NCBI GenBank assembly: GCA_023404715.1
Contig: JAEYAR010000206.1
Location: forward strand, 1-33,616
Direction: 5' to 3'
Origin: Bacillota bacterium
Lineage (GTDB): Bacteria > Bacillota > Clostridia > Christensenellales > Aristaeellaceae
DNA length: 33,616 nucleotides
The notes below the pieces were generated by a model. That model worked only from the letters and a program-made list of their open reading frames with translations, searched no databases and was not told the origin of the DNA. This document shows, piece by piece, positions 16,011 to 23,956 of the stretch. The position numbers and the translations under genes were made by a program. Numbering within the stretch: position 1 is the stretch's first letter; each line of letters begins with the position of its first letter.

Positions 16011-17833
16011 TGGGACCGGGACGCGGACATAGGGGCCGCAAGGGCGCGCACGAAGCCGCGCGCGCGAAGGACTTTAAGGGCTCGTTTGGCCGGCTGCTCG
16101 GCGAGTTTAAGCCTCTGCGCATGAAGCTCGTGCTCGTGCTGCTCGCCGTGGCGGCGGCGAATATATTCAACATCACCGCGCCGCGCGTGGTAGAGCACGC
16201 GATCGACATCGTGACGGACGCCCTCAAGATCAATGTCGGCATCGACTTTTCGGCGCTCGCGCGCGTGCTCGTAGGCCTACTTTGTCTTTACGCGCTTTCC
16301 TCTGTCTTCCGCTATTTTCAGGAGGTACAGATGGTCGATGTGACGCAGGAGGTCATGTTCGCCCTGCGGCGTAAGGTGGATGAGAAGCTGGGCCGCCTGC
16401 CGCTCTCTTACTTCGACCGAAACGAGCGCGGCGATATCCTCTCGCGCGCGACGAACGACATCGACAACGTCGCAAGCTCCATGCAGCAGACGGTCACCCA
16501 GGTGCTCAGCGCGGCTGTCACGCTGGTCGGCGTGCTGATCATGATGCTCTCGCTCTCGCCGCTGCTGACGCTGCTCACTTTGCTGATGCTGCCCCTCATC
16601 ATGGGCGGCACGATGCTCATTACGAAGCGCTCGCAGCGCCTGTTCGTTCGCCAATGGGCGGTGACGGGCGATCTGAACGGGCATATCGAGGAGATGTTTA
16701 CCGGCCATAACGTCGTCAAGCTCTTCGGCCAGGAGGAAAACGCGATCCGCCGCTTCGATGAGACGAACGACGAGCTGTGCAGCGTCGGCTGGAAGGCGCA
16801 GTTCCTCTCCAGCCTCATCCATCCCCTGATGAACCTGATCGGCAACCTCGGCTTCATCGCCGTGTGCGTGGTCGGCGCGCTGATGGTCATCTCCGGCCGC
16901 ATGAGCGTAGGCGGCGTGACGGCCTTCATAACCTATAATAAGCAGTTCACGCAGCCGATCAGCCAGGTGGCCAACATCATGAACGTGCTGCAAAGCGCCG
17001 TGGCCAGCGCCGAGCGCGTCTACGAGCTGCTCGACGAGCCGGAGGAGGTCGAGAGCGAGGACAAAGGGATCAGCCTGAAAGAAGCGAAGGGCGCCGTCGC
17101 GTTTGAGCACGTAGACTTTGGTTATACCGAGGAAAAGACGCTGATCAAGGACATGAACCTGCGCGTCGAGCCCGGGCAGATGGTGGCCATCGTCGGCCCG
17201 ACGGGCGCGGGCAAGACGACGCTCGTCAACCTGCTCATGCGCTTTTACGACGTAAAGGCGGGGCGCATCCTGATCGACGGGGTGGACATCCGCACCTTGC
17301 CGCGCGAGCGGCTGCGCGAGGCGATGGGCATGGTGCTGCAGGATACGTGGTTGATCAGCGGAACGATCCGCGAGAACGTCGCCTACGGCAAGCGCGGGGC
17401 GGACGAGGCGGAGATCCTTCGCGCGGCCAAGGCCGCGGGGGTGGATCACTTCGTACGCACGCTGCCCGAGGGTTATGACACCGTGCTGCTGGAGGATGCG
17501 CGCAACATCTCGCAGGGCCAGCGCCAGCTGCTCACCATCGCGCGGACGCTTCTTTGCGATCCGCCGATCCTGATCCTGGACGAGGCGACCAGCAGCGTCG
17601 ATACCCGCACGGAATTGCTCATTCAACAGGCCATGCGCCGGCTGATGGCGGGGCGCACCAGTTTTGTGATCGCCCATCGCCTGTCGACCATCCGCGGGGC
17701 GGACGTCATCCTCGTCATGCAGGACGGCAGCATCGTAGAGACCGGCACGCACGACGAGCTGATGAATAAGGGCGGCGCGTACGCCCGGCTGTATAACAGC
17801 CAATTTGTGGATGCCGATGAAGCAACTGCATAA
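16007..17833 (+). CDS. ABC exporter subunit with catalytic Walker B (YheH/BmrD-like)
   Basis: Second half of the exporter, 608 aa. A Gly/Arg-rich cytoplasmic N-terminus (1-35) precedes six membrane helices and a nucleotide-binding domain from about 362. Walker A is GPTGAGKTT (397-405). Walker B, LILDEATSSVD, has the catalytic Glu, and the H-loop is IAHRLSTI. Its signature is altered to ISQGQRQ (501-507) in place of LSGGQ. The altered signature faces the altered Walker B of the partner, so one composite site is canonical and the other is not. Start at 16007 in the ATGA overlap, with GAGGAGG upstream; the ATG at 16010 is equally usable. Confidence 0.94.
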   Translation: MMGPGRGHRGRKGAHEAARAKDFKGSFGRLLGEFKPLRMKLVLVLLAVAAANIFNITAPRVVEHAIDIVTDALKINVGIDFSALARVLVGLLCLYALSSVFRYFQEVQMVDVTQEVMFALRRKVDEKLGRLPLSYFDRNERGDILSRATNDIDNVASSMQQTVTQVLSAAVTLVGVLIMMLSLSPLLTLLTLLMLPLIMGGTMLITKRSQRLFVRQWAVTGDLNGHIEEMFTGHNVVKLFGQEENAIRRFDETNDELCSVGWKAQFLSSLIHPLMNLIGNLGFIAVCVVGALMVISGRMSVGGVTAFITYNKQFTQPISQVANIMNVLQSAVASAERVYELLDEPEEVESEDKGISLKEAKGAVAFEHVDFGYTEEKTLIKDMNLRVEPGQMVAIVGPTGAGKTTLVNLLMRFYDVKAGRILIDGVDIRTLPRERLREAMGMVLQDTWLISGTIRENVAYGKRGADEAEILRAAKAAGVDHFVRTLPEGYDTVLLEDARNISQGQRQLLTIARTLLCDPPILILDEATSSVDTRTELLIQQAMRRLMAGRTSFVIAHRLSTIRGADVILVMQDGSIVETGTHDELMNKGGAYARLYNSQFVDADEATA

Positions 17834-17879
17834 TAAAGCGGCTTTTCCTGCAAAAAGATGCGAATTTGCAAAAAAACAC

Positions 17880-17908
17880 TTGATTCACAGAAGCGGGAAC
17901 TGTATAAT
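17880..17908 (+). promoter_or_regulatory. Sigma-A promoter of the branched-chain amino acid importer operon
   Basis: TTGATT (17880-17885), 17-bp spacer, TATAAT (17903-17908). It gives a 5' leader of about 105 nt before the ATG at 18022. Confidence 0.82.
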
Positions 17909-17963
17909 AATCGACATGGAAGATGCGGGGGAGGCCCCGGCTTCTCCCGGGAGCGATTGCGAC

Positions 17964-17990
17964 GGGTGCACGCAGCGCGTGCGCCCTTTT
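17964..17990 (+). terminator. Candidate attenuator hairpin in the importer leader
   Basis: GGGTGCACGC (17964-17973) and GCGTGCGCCC (17977-17986) form ten pairs (one G-U) around an AGC loop, followed by TTTT. It stands between promoter and first gene, so it could attenuate the operon, though the T-tract is short. No leader peptide rich in Leu, Ile or Val codons was found. Confidence 0.45.
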
Positions 17991-18021
17991 GCAATAGAAG
18001 GATTAGTAGGAGGAGATCGTC

Positions 18022-19191
18022 ATGAAAAAACTCACCGCAATCGTGCTGTGCGTGGCCATGCTGCTCGCGAGCGTTTCCGTCCTGGCGGACGACGCGGCCG
18101 GTGAAATCACCATTGCCCTGATCACGAACACCACGGGCGACTATGCCCAGTACGGCATCCCCGTACATAATGCCGCGATGCTGTATATCGACCAGCTCAA
18201 CGCGGCGGGCGGCATCAATGGAAAGACCGTCAAGGTGCTGGAGTACGACGACAAGGCCGACGGTATCGAGACCGTCAACGCCTTTAACCTGGCGATGGAC
18301 AAGGGTATCACCGCCGTCATCGGGTCGGTGCTGACCGGCGCGACCATCGCGCTGGCCGACGCGACCTACGAGGTGAACATGCCGCAGATCACCGCCTCCG
18401 CGACGGCCGCCGGCGTCACCATGATCGATCCGGACGACCCGGAGAGCGAGATTCGCGTCAACGTCTTCCGCTCCTGCTTCATCGATCCGTTCCAGGGCGA
18501 GAAGATGGCGGACTATGCCGTGGGCAAGCTGGGCGCCAAGAAAGCCGCGATCCTCTTTGAGACCGGCAACGACTATTCCGAGGGTTTGAAGGATGCGTTC
18601 GTCTCCAAGGCGGCCGAGCTGGGCTTGGAGGTCGTGTCGACCGAGGCGTTCGCGACCGGCGACCGCGATTACCGCGCCCAGATGACGAACATCGCCGCGC
18701 AGGCGCCCGACGTCGTCTTCTGCCCGGTATACTACGGCGAAGCGGGCCTGGCCATCACGCAGGGCCGTCAGGTGGGCATCACCGCGACCTTCCTGGGCGG
18801 CGACGGCTTTGGCGGCATCAAGGATTACGCCTCCGCCGAGGACCTGGAGGGCAGCGTCTACTGCTCCGGCTACGCCCCGGGCACCGAGTCCGTCGCGCAG
18901 TTTGAAAAGGATTACGAGGCCGCCTACGGCGAGCCCGTGCCGAACATGTTCGCCCCGCTGGCTTACGACGCCGCCATGCTGCTGTGCAACGCCCTCAAGA
19001 CCGCCGAGGAAGCGGGCCTTGAGACCGGCAGCGACGAGTATAAGCAGGCCGTCATCGACGCGCTGGCCGCCAACGACGGCACGGAGGGCATCACCGGCTC
19101 CTACACGTTCGATCAGTACAACAACCCGATCAAGTCCGCCGCGATGATTCAGGTTCAGGGCGGCGAAGAGAAGTTCACCGAGCTGTACTAA
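18022..19191 (+). CDS. Branched-chain amino acid ABC transporter substrate-binding protein (LivJ/LivK type)
   Basis: Secreted type I periplasmic-binding protein, 389 aa. The signal peptide (MKKLTAIVLCVAMLL...) ends at VLA|DD; the only early cysteine, Cys10, has no lipobox. The mature N-terminus EITIALITNTTGDYAQYG and the Ser/Thr-rich ligand region (QITASATAAGVT, FRSCFIDPFQGEKMADY) follow the LivJ pattern, and AKKAAILFETGNDYSEGL opens the second lobe. Leu, Ile and Val are the likely ligands by family and operon, though this family also binds other amides. Ribosome binding site GGAGGAG. First gene of a complete five-gene importer. Confidence 0.93.
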   Translation: MKKLTAIVLCVAMLLASVSVLADDAAGEITIALITNTTGDYAQYGIPVHNAAMLYIDQLNAAGGINGKTVKVLEYDDKADGIETVNAFNLAMDKGITAVIGSVLTGATIALADATYEVNMPQITASATAAGVTMIDPDDPESEIRVNVFRSCFIDPFQGEKMADYAVGKLGAKKAAILFETGNDYSEGLKDAFVSKAAELGLEVVSTEAFATGDRDYRAQMTNIAAQAPDVVFCPVYYGEAGLAITQGRQVGITATFLGGDGFGGIKDYASAEDLEGSVYCSGYAPGTESVAQFEKDYEAAYGEPVPNMFAPLAYDAAMLLCNALKTAEEAGLETGSDEYKQAVIDALAANDGTEGITGSYTFDQYNNPIKSAAMIQVQGGEEKFTELY

Positions 19192-19239
19192 GCTTTGGCC
19201 TGGGGCGCCTCCCTACCCGGGGGCTGAACACGCTTATCG

Positions 19240-19266
19240 GCGGGGGGAAGTTCGCATTCCCCCCGC
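19240..19266 (+). terminator. Hairpin after the binding-protein gene
   Basis: GCGGGGGGAA (19240-19249) pairs perfectly with TTCCCCCCGC (19257-19266). Only ATTT follows, so it is likelier a 3'-end stabiliser or partial terminator, keeping binding-protein mRNA in excess over the membrane subunits. Confidence 0.6.
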
Positions 19267-19283
19267 ATTTACGCATCGCAGAG

Positions 19284-19341
19284 ACGGACGTCCAATGGGC
19301 GTCTTCGCCCACGAGGGCGGAGGCGGCCAATGGACGTCCGT
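19284..19341. repeat. 11-bp perfect inverted repeat with nested hairpin in the livJ-livH gap
   Basis: ACGGACGTCCA (19284-19294) is the exact inverse of TGGACGTCCGT (19331-19341). Between them TGGGCG-TCTTC-GCCCA-type pairing gives an inner stem-loop. Each arm also contains the palindrome GGACGTCC, so the arms could be either RNA stem or two protein-binding sites 47 bp apart. Confidence 0.6.
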
Positions 19342-19385
19342 ATCACAGATTCCGCCGCTGGCTAAAGAAAGGACGTGACGTAAGG

Positions 19386-20261
19386 ATGTCCCTCGTTATC
19401 GCCCAGATCATCAACGGACTACAGTCCGGCTCTATTTACGCCCTGGTGGCCCTGGGCTACAGCATGGTATACGGCATCATCCTGCTGCTCAACTTCGCGC
19501 ACGGCGATATCATCATGGTCGGCGCGTACATGACGTTTTACGCGATCACCAGCTTTCACCTGCATCCGCTGCTCTCCGTGGTGCTCGCGGTGCTGGTGAG
19601 CACGCTGCTGGGCGTGATCATCGAAAAGGTGGCCTATACGCCGCTGCGAAGCGCGCCGCGCCTTTCGCTGCTGATCACCGCGATCGGCGTATCCTTTTTG
19701 CTGGAGAACGGGGCGCAGCTGCTCTTCGGCGCCGATACCAAGAGCATGGATTCCATGGTCACCGGCAACCTGACGCTCGGCAGCGTGAACATCAGCTATG
19801 CCGCGCTGCTTACGGTCGTGGTGTCGGTCGTGGCCATGCTGGTTTTGAGCTTTCTGGTGCAGCGCACCAAGCTGGGCAAGGCCATGCGCGCCGTCTCTGA
19901 GGATATGGGCGCGGCGCAGCTCATGGGCATCAACATCAACCGGACGATCTCCTTTACGTTTGCCGTGGGCTCGGCGCTGGCGGGCATCGGCTCGGTGCTC
20001 TATTTATGCGCCTATCCACAGGCAAGCCCCACCATGGGTTCGATGCTGGGCCTTAAGGCGTTCGTCGCCGCGGTGCTGGGCGGCATCGGCTCCATCCCGG
20101 GCGCGGTGCTGGGCGGCTTTGCCATCGGCATGGCGGAGGCGCTGGTCTCCGCGGCGGGCCTGTCCGTCTGGAAGGACGGCGTGGTCTTCGCTATCCTGAT
20201 CGTGGTACTGCTCGTCAAGCCGACCGGCATTTTGGGGCGGCCCGTGACGGAGAAGGTTTGA
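19386..20261 (+). CDS. livH: Branched-chain amino acid ABC transporter permease LivH
   Basis: Membrane subunit of the liv-type importer, 291 aa. The start MSLVIAQIINGLQSGSIYALVALGYSMVYGIILLLNFAHGDIIMVGAY is the hallmark of LivH, and RAVSEDMGAAQLMGININ is the coupling helix; the C-terminal region has VLGGIGSIPGAVLGG. About eight membrane segments. The nearest strong purine-rich site (GAAAGGA) is some 13 nt from the ATG, with a second AAGG touching it, so initiation may be weaker than for the binding protein. It lies 194 nt after it across two stem-loops. Confidence 0.94.
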   Translation: MSLVIAQIINGLQSGSIYALVALGYSMVYGIILLLNFAHGDIIMVGAYMTFYAITSFHLHPLLSVVLAVLVSTLLGVIIEKVAYTPLRSAPRLSLLITAIGVSFLLENGAQLLFGADTKSMDSMVTGNLTLGSVNISYAALLTVVVSVVAMLVLSFLVQRTKLGKAMRAVSEDMGAAQLMGININRTISFTFAVGSALAGIGSVLYLCAYPQASPTMGSMLGLKAFVAAVLGGIGSIPGAVLGGFAIGMAEALVSAAGLSVWKDGVVFAILIVVLLVKPTGILGRPVTEKV

Positions 20262-20274
20262 GGAGGGGCGCGCT

Positions 20275-21318
20275 ATGACGAAAAAACGAATCCCCATGCC
20301 GGTGCGCTACGGCGTCAACCTGGCGCTGACGGTGGCTCTATGGGGTCTGCTGTATTCTCAGATCCAGAGCGGCCTGATCACCAATTATTGGTCCGGCATC
20401 CTGGTCACCGTGGGCATCAATATCATCCTGGCGGTTTCGCTCAACATGGCGACCGGCTATTTGGGCCAGCTGCCTCTGGGGCATGCGGGCTTCATGGCCG
20501 TCGGCGCATACACGGGCGGCATCTTCATGAAGGCGACGCCGCTGGCCGCGCTGCTCAAGGCAGGGGACATGGCGGCCTGCGTGCCCTATATCATCCTGGC
20601 CCTTATTCTTTCCGGCGCGATGGCAGGCATTTTTGGACTCATCATCGGCATCCCGGCCTTGCGGCTCAAGGGCGACTACCTGGCCATCATCACGCTTGGC
20701 TTTGGCGAGATCATCCGCGTCGTCCTCACGAATATCGACTCGGTGCTCGGGTTTAAATTCACCTATGGCGCGTCTGGCCTCAAGCGCATCCCCAAGACGT
20801 CCAGCTTTACGCTGGTGTTCATCTGTGTGGCCGTCACCTGCCTGGTGATCCACATGGTGATGAAATCGCGCCACGGCCGCGCGATCCTCTCCATCCGCGA
20901 GAACGAGATCGCGGCGGAGGCCTGCGGCGTCCATACCACCTATTACAAGGTCATGGCCTTCTCGATGTCCGCTTTTTTCGCGGGCATCGCCGGCTGCCTG
21001 TATGCGGGCTATCTGGGCTCGCTCTATCCCTCGACGTTCAAGTTCATGAAGTCGATCGAAATTCTCGTGCTGGTGGTGCTGGGCGGCATGGGCTCTATGT
21101 TGGGATCGATCCTCTCGGCGACGGTGCTCACCATCCTGCCCGAGCTGCTGCGCGGCGTGGCGGAATACCGCATGGTCGCCTACTCGCTGCTGCTGGTGCT
21201 GATGATGATCTTCAGGCCCAAGGGTCTGATGGGCACGTACGACTTCTCGCTGTCGCGCATTCTGGAAAAGACGATGAACGGCGGGTTTAAGAAGCGGAAG
21301 GAGGCGGCAAGGCAATGA
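20275..21318 (+). CDS. livM: Branched-chain amino acid ABC transporter permease LivM
   Basis: Second permease, 347 aa, forming the channel with LivH. Family landmarks are LNMATGYLGQLPLGHAGFMAVGAYTGG near residue 60, PALRLKGDYLAIITLGFGEIIRV near 125, and the coupling helix SIRENEIAAEACGVHTTYYKVMAF. About ten membrane segments. A basic tail (FKKRKEAARQ) ends the protein. It begins 13 nt after livH behind GAGGAGG and overlaps livG in an ATGA junction. Confidence 0.94.
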   Translation: MTKKRIPMPVRYGVNLALTVALWGLLYSQIQSGLITNYWSGILVTVGINIILAVSLNMATGYLGQLPLGHAGFMAVGAYTGGIFMKATPLAALLKAGDMAACVPYIILALILSGAMAGIFGLIIGIPALRLKGDYLAIITLGFGEIIRVVLTNIDSVLGFKFTYGASGLKRIPKTSSFTLVFICVAVTCLVIHMVMKSRHGRAILSIRENEIAAEACGVHTTYYKVMAFSMSAFFAGIAGCLYAGYLGSLYPSTFKFMKSIEILVLVVLGGMGSMLGSILSATVLTILPELLRGVAEYRMVAYSLLLVLMMIFRPKGLMGTYDFSLSRILEKTMNGGFKKRKEAARQ

Positions 21319-22172
21319 GCGCAGCTTACCGGCGCATCCCGGAGCCCAAGCTGGTCCCCGTACCCAACCCTAACATCATCCCCGAGCGGGATGTCGACAA
21401 GGCGCCCATTCTCGAATGCCGCCACCTGGGCATCGACTTCGGCGGTCTGACGGCCGTAGGCGACTTCAACATGGCCATCGGGCGCACCGAAATCGCGGGC
21501 CTGATCGGCCCCAACGGCGCGGGCAAGACGACGGTCTTCAACCTGTTGACGAAGGTGTATCAACCCACGCGCGGCACGATCTTGATGGATGGGCGCGATA
21601 CGGCCGGTATGAACACGGTGCAGGTGAACCGCGCGGGCATCGCGCGTACGTTTCAGAACATCCGCCTCTTTAAGAGCCTGACCGTGCTCGACAACGTGCT
21701 CATCGGCATGCATAACGACATGCAGTATAACCTGGCAACCTCCATCCTGCGCCTCCCGAAGTATTGGATGGAGGAGAAGCAGGCGAAGGCGCGCGCGCTG
21801 GCGCTGCTCTCGATTTTTGACATGCAGGATCTGGCGGGCCACGAGGCGGGCAGCCTGCCCTACGGCGCGCAGCGCCGTCTCGAGATCGTTCGCGCGCTGG
21901 GCACGAACCCGAAGTTGCTGCTGCTCGACGAGCCGGCGGCCGGTATGAATCCCTCGGAGACGAGCGAGCTCATGGACAACATCGTCAAGATTCGCGATAC
22001 GTTCCAGATCGCCATCATGCTCATCGAGCACGACATGAATTTGGTCATGGGCATTTGCGAGGGCATCTGCGTGCTCAACTTCGGCCAGATCATCGCCAAG
22101 GGCACGGCGGACGACATACAAAACAACCCGGAGGTCATCAAGGCCTATCTGGGCAGCGGCAAGGAGGGATGA
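21315..22172 (+). CDS. livG: Branched-chain amino acid ABC transporter ATP-binding protein LivG
   Basis: ATPase subunit, 285 aa. It has an unusual leader of some 30 residues rich in proline (RIPEPKLVPVPNPNIIPE) before the ABC domain starts at about 33. Walker A is GPNGAGKTT, the signature LPYGAQRRLEI (normal for LivG), Walker B LLLLDEPAAGMNPSET, and the H-loop IEHDMNLVMGI. The C-terminus has the LivG-type INNPEVIKAYLG-like end. Start in the ATGA overlap with livM. Works as a heterodimer with LivF. Confidence 0.94.
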   Translation: MSAAYRRIPEPKLVPVPNPNIIPERDVDKAPILECRHLGIDFGGLTAVGDFNMAIGRTEIAGLIGPNGAGKTTVFNLLTKVYQPTRGTILMDGRDTAGMNTVQVNRAGIARTFQNIRLFKSLTVLDNVLIGMHNDMQYNLATSILRLPKYWMEEKQAKARALALLSIFDMQDLAGHEAGSLPYGAQRRLEIVRALGTNPKLLLLDEPAAGMNPSETSELMDNIVKIRDTFQIAIMLIEHDMNLVMGICEGICVLNFGQIIAKGTADDIQNNPEVIKAYLGSGKEG

Positions 22173-22176
22173 CGCT

Positions 22177-22881
22177 ATGATGCTGAAGGTCGAGAACATC
22201 AACGTCTATTACGGCGCCATCCACGCCATCAAGGACGTGTCGTTTCACGTGGAGGAGGGCGAGATCGTCACCCTGATCGGCGCGAACGGCGCGGGCAAGT
22301 CGACGATCCTCAAGACGATGTCGGGCCTGCTGCACAGCAAGACCGGCTCGGTCGAGTTCATGGGCGAGCGCCTGGGCGGCGTGCCGCCGCACAAGATCGT
22401 CGAGCGCGGCCTGGCGCAGGTGCCGGAGGGCAGGCGCGTCTTCACCCAGATGACCGTTGAGGAAAACCTGGAGATGGGCGGCTATACGCAGCCGGCCGGC
22501 CAGATCGGCGCGAGCATACAGGATGTATACAAGCGCTTTCCGCGACTGGAGGAGCGCCGCAGGCAAATCGCGGGCACGCTCTCCGGCGGCGAACAGCAGA
22601 TGCTGGCCATGGGGCGCGCCATGATGTCCAAACCCAAGCTGCTCATGCTGGACGAACCGTCGATGGGCCTCGCGCCCCTGCTCGTAGAGCAGGTATTCGA
22701 CATCGTAAGGGAGCTGCACAAGGCGGGCGTCACCATCCTGCTCGTCGAGCAGAACGCGCGCATGGCCCTCTCCGTGGCGGACAGGGGCTATGTGCTGGAG
22801 ACGGGGCGTATCCTCCTCAGCGGCCCCGGCCAGGAGCTGCTCAGCGACGAGGGCGTCAAAAAGGCGTATCTCGGAGGTTAA
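22177..22881 (+). CDS. livF: Branched-chain amino acid ABC transporter ATP-binding protein LivF
   Basis: Partner ATPase to LivG, 234 aa, the normal length. Walker A GANGAGKST, the LivF-type GLAQVPEGRRVF, signature LSGGEQQMLAMGRAM, Walker B LLMLDEPSMGLAPLL, and H-loop VEQNARMALSVADRGYVLETG. It starts 4 nt after livG; ATG 22177 and 22180 are in frame and both possible, with AAGGAGG upstream. The last gene of the operon, followed by a terminator. Confidence 0.95.
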   Translation: MMLKVENINVYYGAIHAIKDVSFHVEEGEIVTLIGANGAGKSTILKTMSGLLHSKTGSVEFMGERLGGVPPHKIVERGLAQVPEGRRVFTQMTVEENLEMGGYTQPAGQIGASIQDVYKRFPRLEERRRQIAGTLSGGEQQMLAMGRAMMSKPKLLMLDEPSMGLAPLLVEQVFDIVRELHKAGVTILLVEQNARMALSVADRGYVLETGRILLSGPGQELLSDEGVKKAYLGG

Positions 22882-22899
22882 GGCGTATCGTGGATTGAC

Positions 22900-22934
22900 G
22901 CGGGACCGGATGACACAGATCCGGCCCCGCTTTT
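22900..22934 (+). terminator. Intrinsic terminator of the liv operon
   Basis: GCGGGACCGGAT pairs with ATCCGGCCCCGC (one mismatch), followed by TTTT. Confidence 0.85.
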
Positions 22935-23005
22935 CGCAACTTTGGATAAGAAAAGCGTGTGAAGGGACCGACCGAAAATGGCTTTATGGAGGATTGTGTC
23001 GACAC

Positions 23006-23956
23006 ATGAGATTTGCGGTTGTTTCGGATATTCATGGGAACTATCCGGCGCTAAAGGCGGTGCTGGCAGATGCTGAGCAGCACAACGTGGATGCCTTTCT
23101 TTTTCTGGGGGACTATTGCATCAGCGCTCCGTATCCTAATGAGGTGGCGTACGCGCTTCGGACGGCGCCGTCTCCGCATATCGTACGGGGCAATGAGGAA
23201 GACTATTTCAAACGTCTGGAGGGGCAGGATCCATCGACGTGGCGCGATGGGCAAATGGAGATAACTTATTGGTGTTATCGTACGCTAACTGCTGAAAACA
23301 AACGATTTTTACATTCGCTGCCTTGGAGAAAGGATTTTATATGTGAAACCATACCGTTACATATGGCCCATTCGTCTGCGGTCTTCATGGAGGATGCCGA
23401 ACACGCGCACTTCGCAACCCGCTTGATTCCCTCGCGATATCCCCAGGGCGTATCGTCGCGCGCCACTTTTTTAGCGGATGTTCGTGAAACATTAGCGCGT
23501 AGCGCCACGTTTCAACATGCGCTCACTCGATTGTCTGAGGGGATCTATCTCTTTGGTCACAGCCATTCGCAGTGGCATGCCCGATTTGGGTCTCGCCTGT
23601 TCATCAATCCTGGATCCTGCGGCCTTCCTTTGGACTTCGGCGATACGGGGGCGCCTTATACGTTGCTGACAGTCGAACAAGGGGGCATTGAGGTTGAAGA
23701 GCGCCGCGCTACATATGATGTAGAGCAGTTGATCAGCGATATGACGCAGTCGGAGCAATATACATCCGCGCGCGTCTTTACCGAGATCGTCATAGAGGAG
23801 CTGCGCATGCGGCATGAATCTCTGTACTTCTTTTTGCAATATGCGGAAACATATGCGGCGTGCATCGGCGATTCAGCCCGGCCGTTCTCCAAGTCGACCT
23901 GGGAAGCGGCTTATCGGGCGTGGCGCGATCACCAAAGCGCAGCTAGCGCCCGGTAA
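23006..23956 (+). CDS. Metallophosphoesterase (calcineurin-like, YfcE/diadenosine-tetraphosphatase-like)
   Basis: Two-metal phosphoesterase, 316 aa. Metal-binding motifs in order: SDIHGNYPAL (Asp8, His10), LGDY (Asp36), GNEED (Asn63, in place of GNHD), MAHSS (His122) and GHSHSQWH (184-191), followed by INPGSCGLP as in single-domain bacterial phosphodiesterases. A C-terminal helical part of about 85 residues (from 232) has no match I know and is absent from compact YfcE proteins. The frame is open far upstream, but only the ATG at 23006 begins a proper fold; GGAGG is 13 nt away. The 3' end overlaps the convergent condensation-type gene by 28 bp. The sequence looks more AT-rich than the liv genes before it. 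Confidence 0.88.
   Translation: MRFAVVSDIHGNYPALKAVLADAEQHNVDAFLFLGDYCISAPYPNEVAYALRTAPSPHIVRGNEEDYFKRLEGQDPSTWRDGQMEITYWCYRTLTAENKRFLHSLPWRKDFICETIPLHMAHSSAVFMEDAEHAHFATRLIPSRYPQGVSSRATFLADVRETLARSATFQHALTRLSEGIYLFGHSHSQWHARFGSRLFINPGSCGLPLDFGDTGAPYTLLTVEQGGIEVEERRATYDVEQLISDMTQSEQYTSARVFTEIVIEELRMRHESLYFFLQYAETYAACIGDSARPFSKSTWEAAYRAWRDHQSAASAR

Noticed and set aside
17834..17880. Terminator after the ABC exporter
   Set aside because: GCAAAAAGATGCGAATTTGC can fold only weakly and no stable GC stem with T-tract was found; read-through into the liv promoter region is possible.
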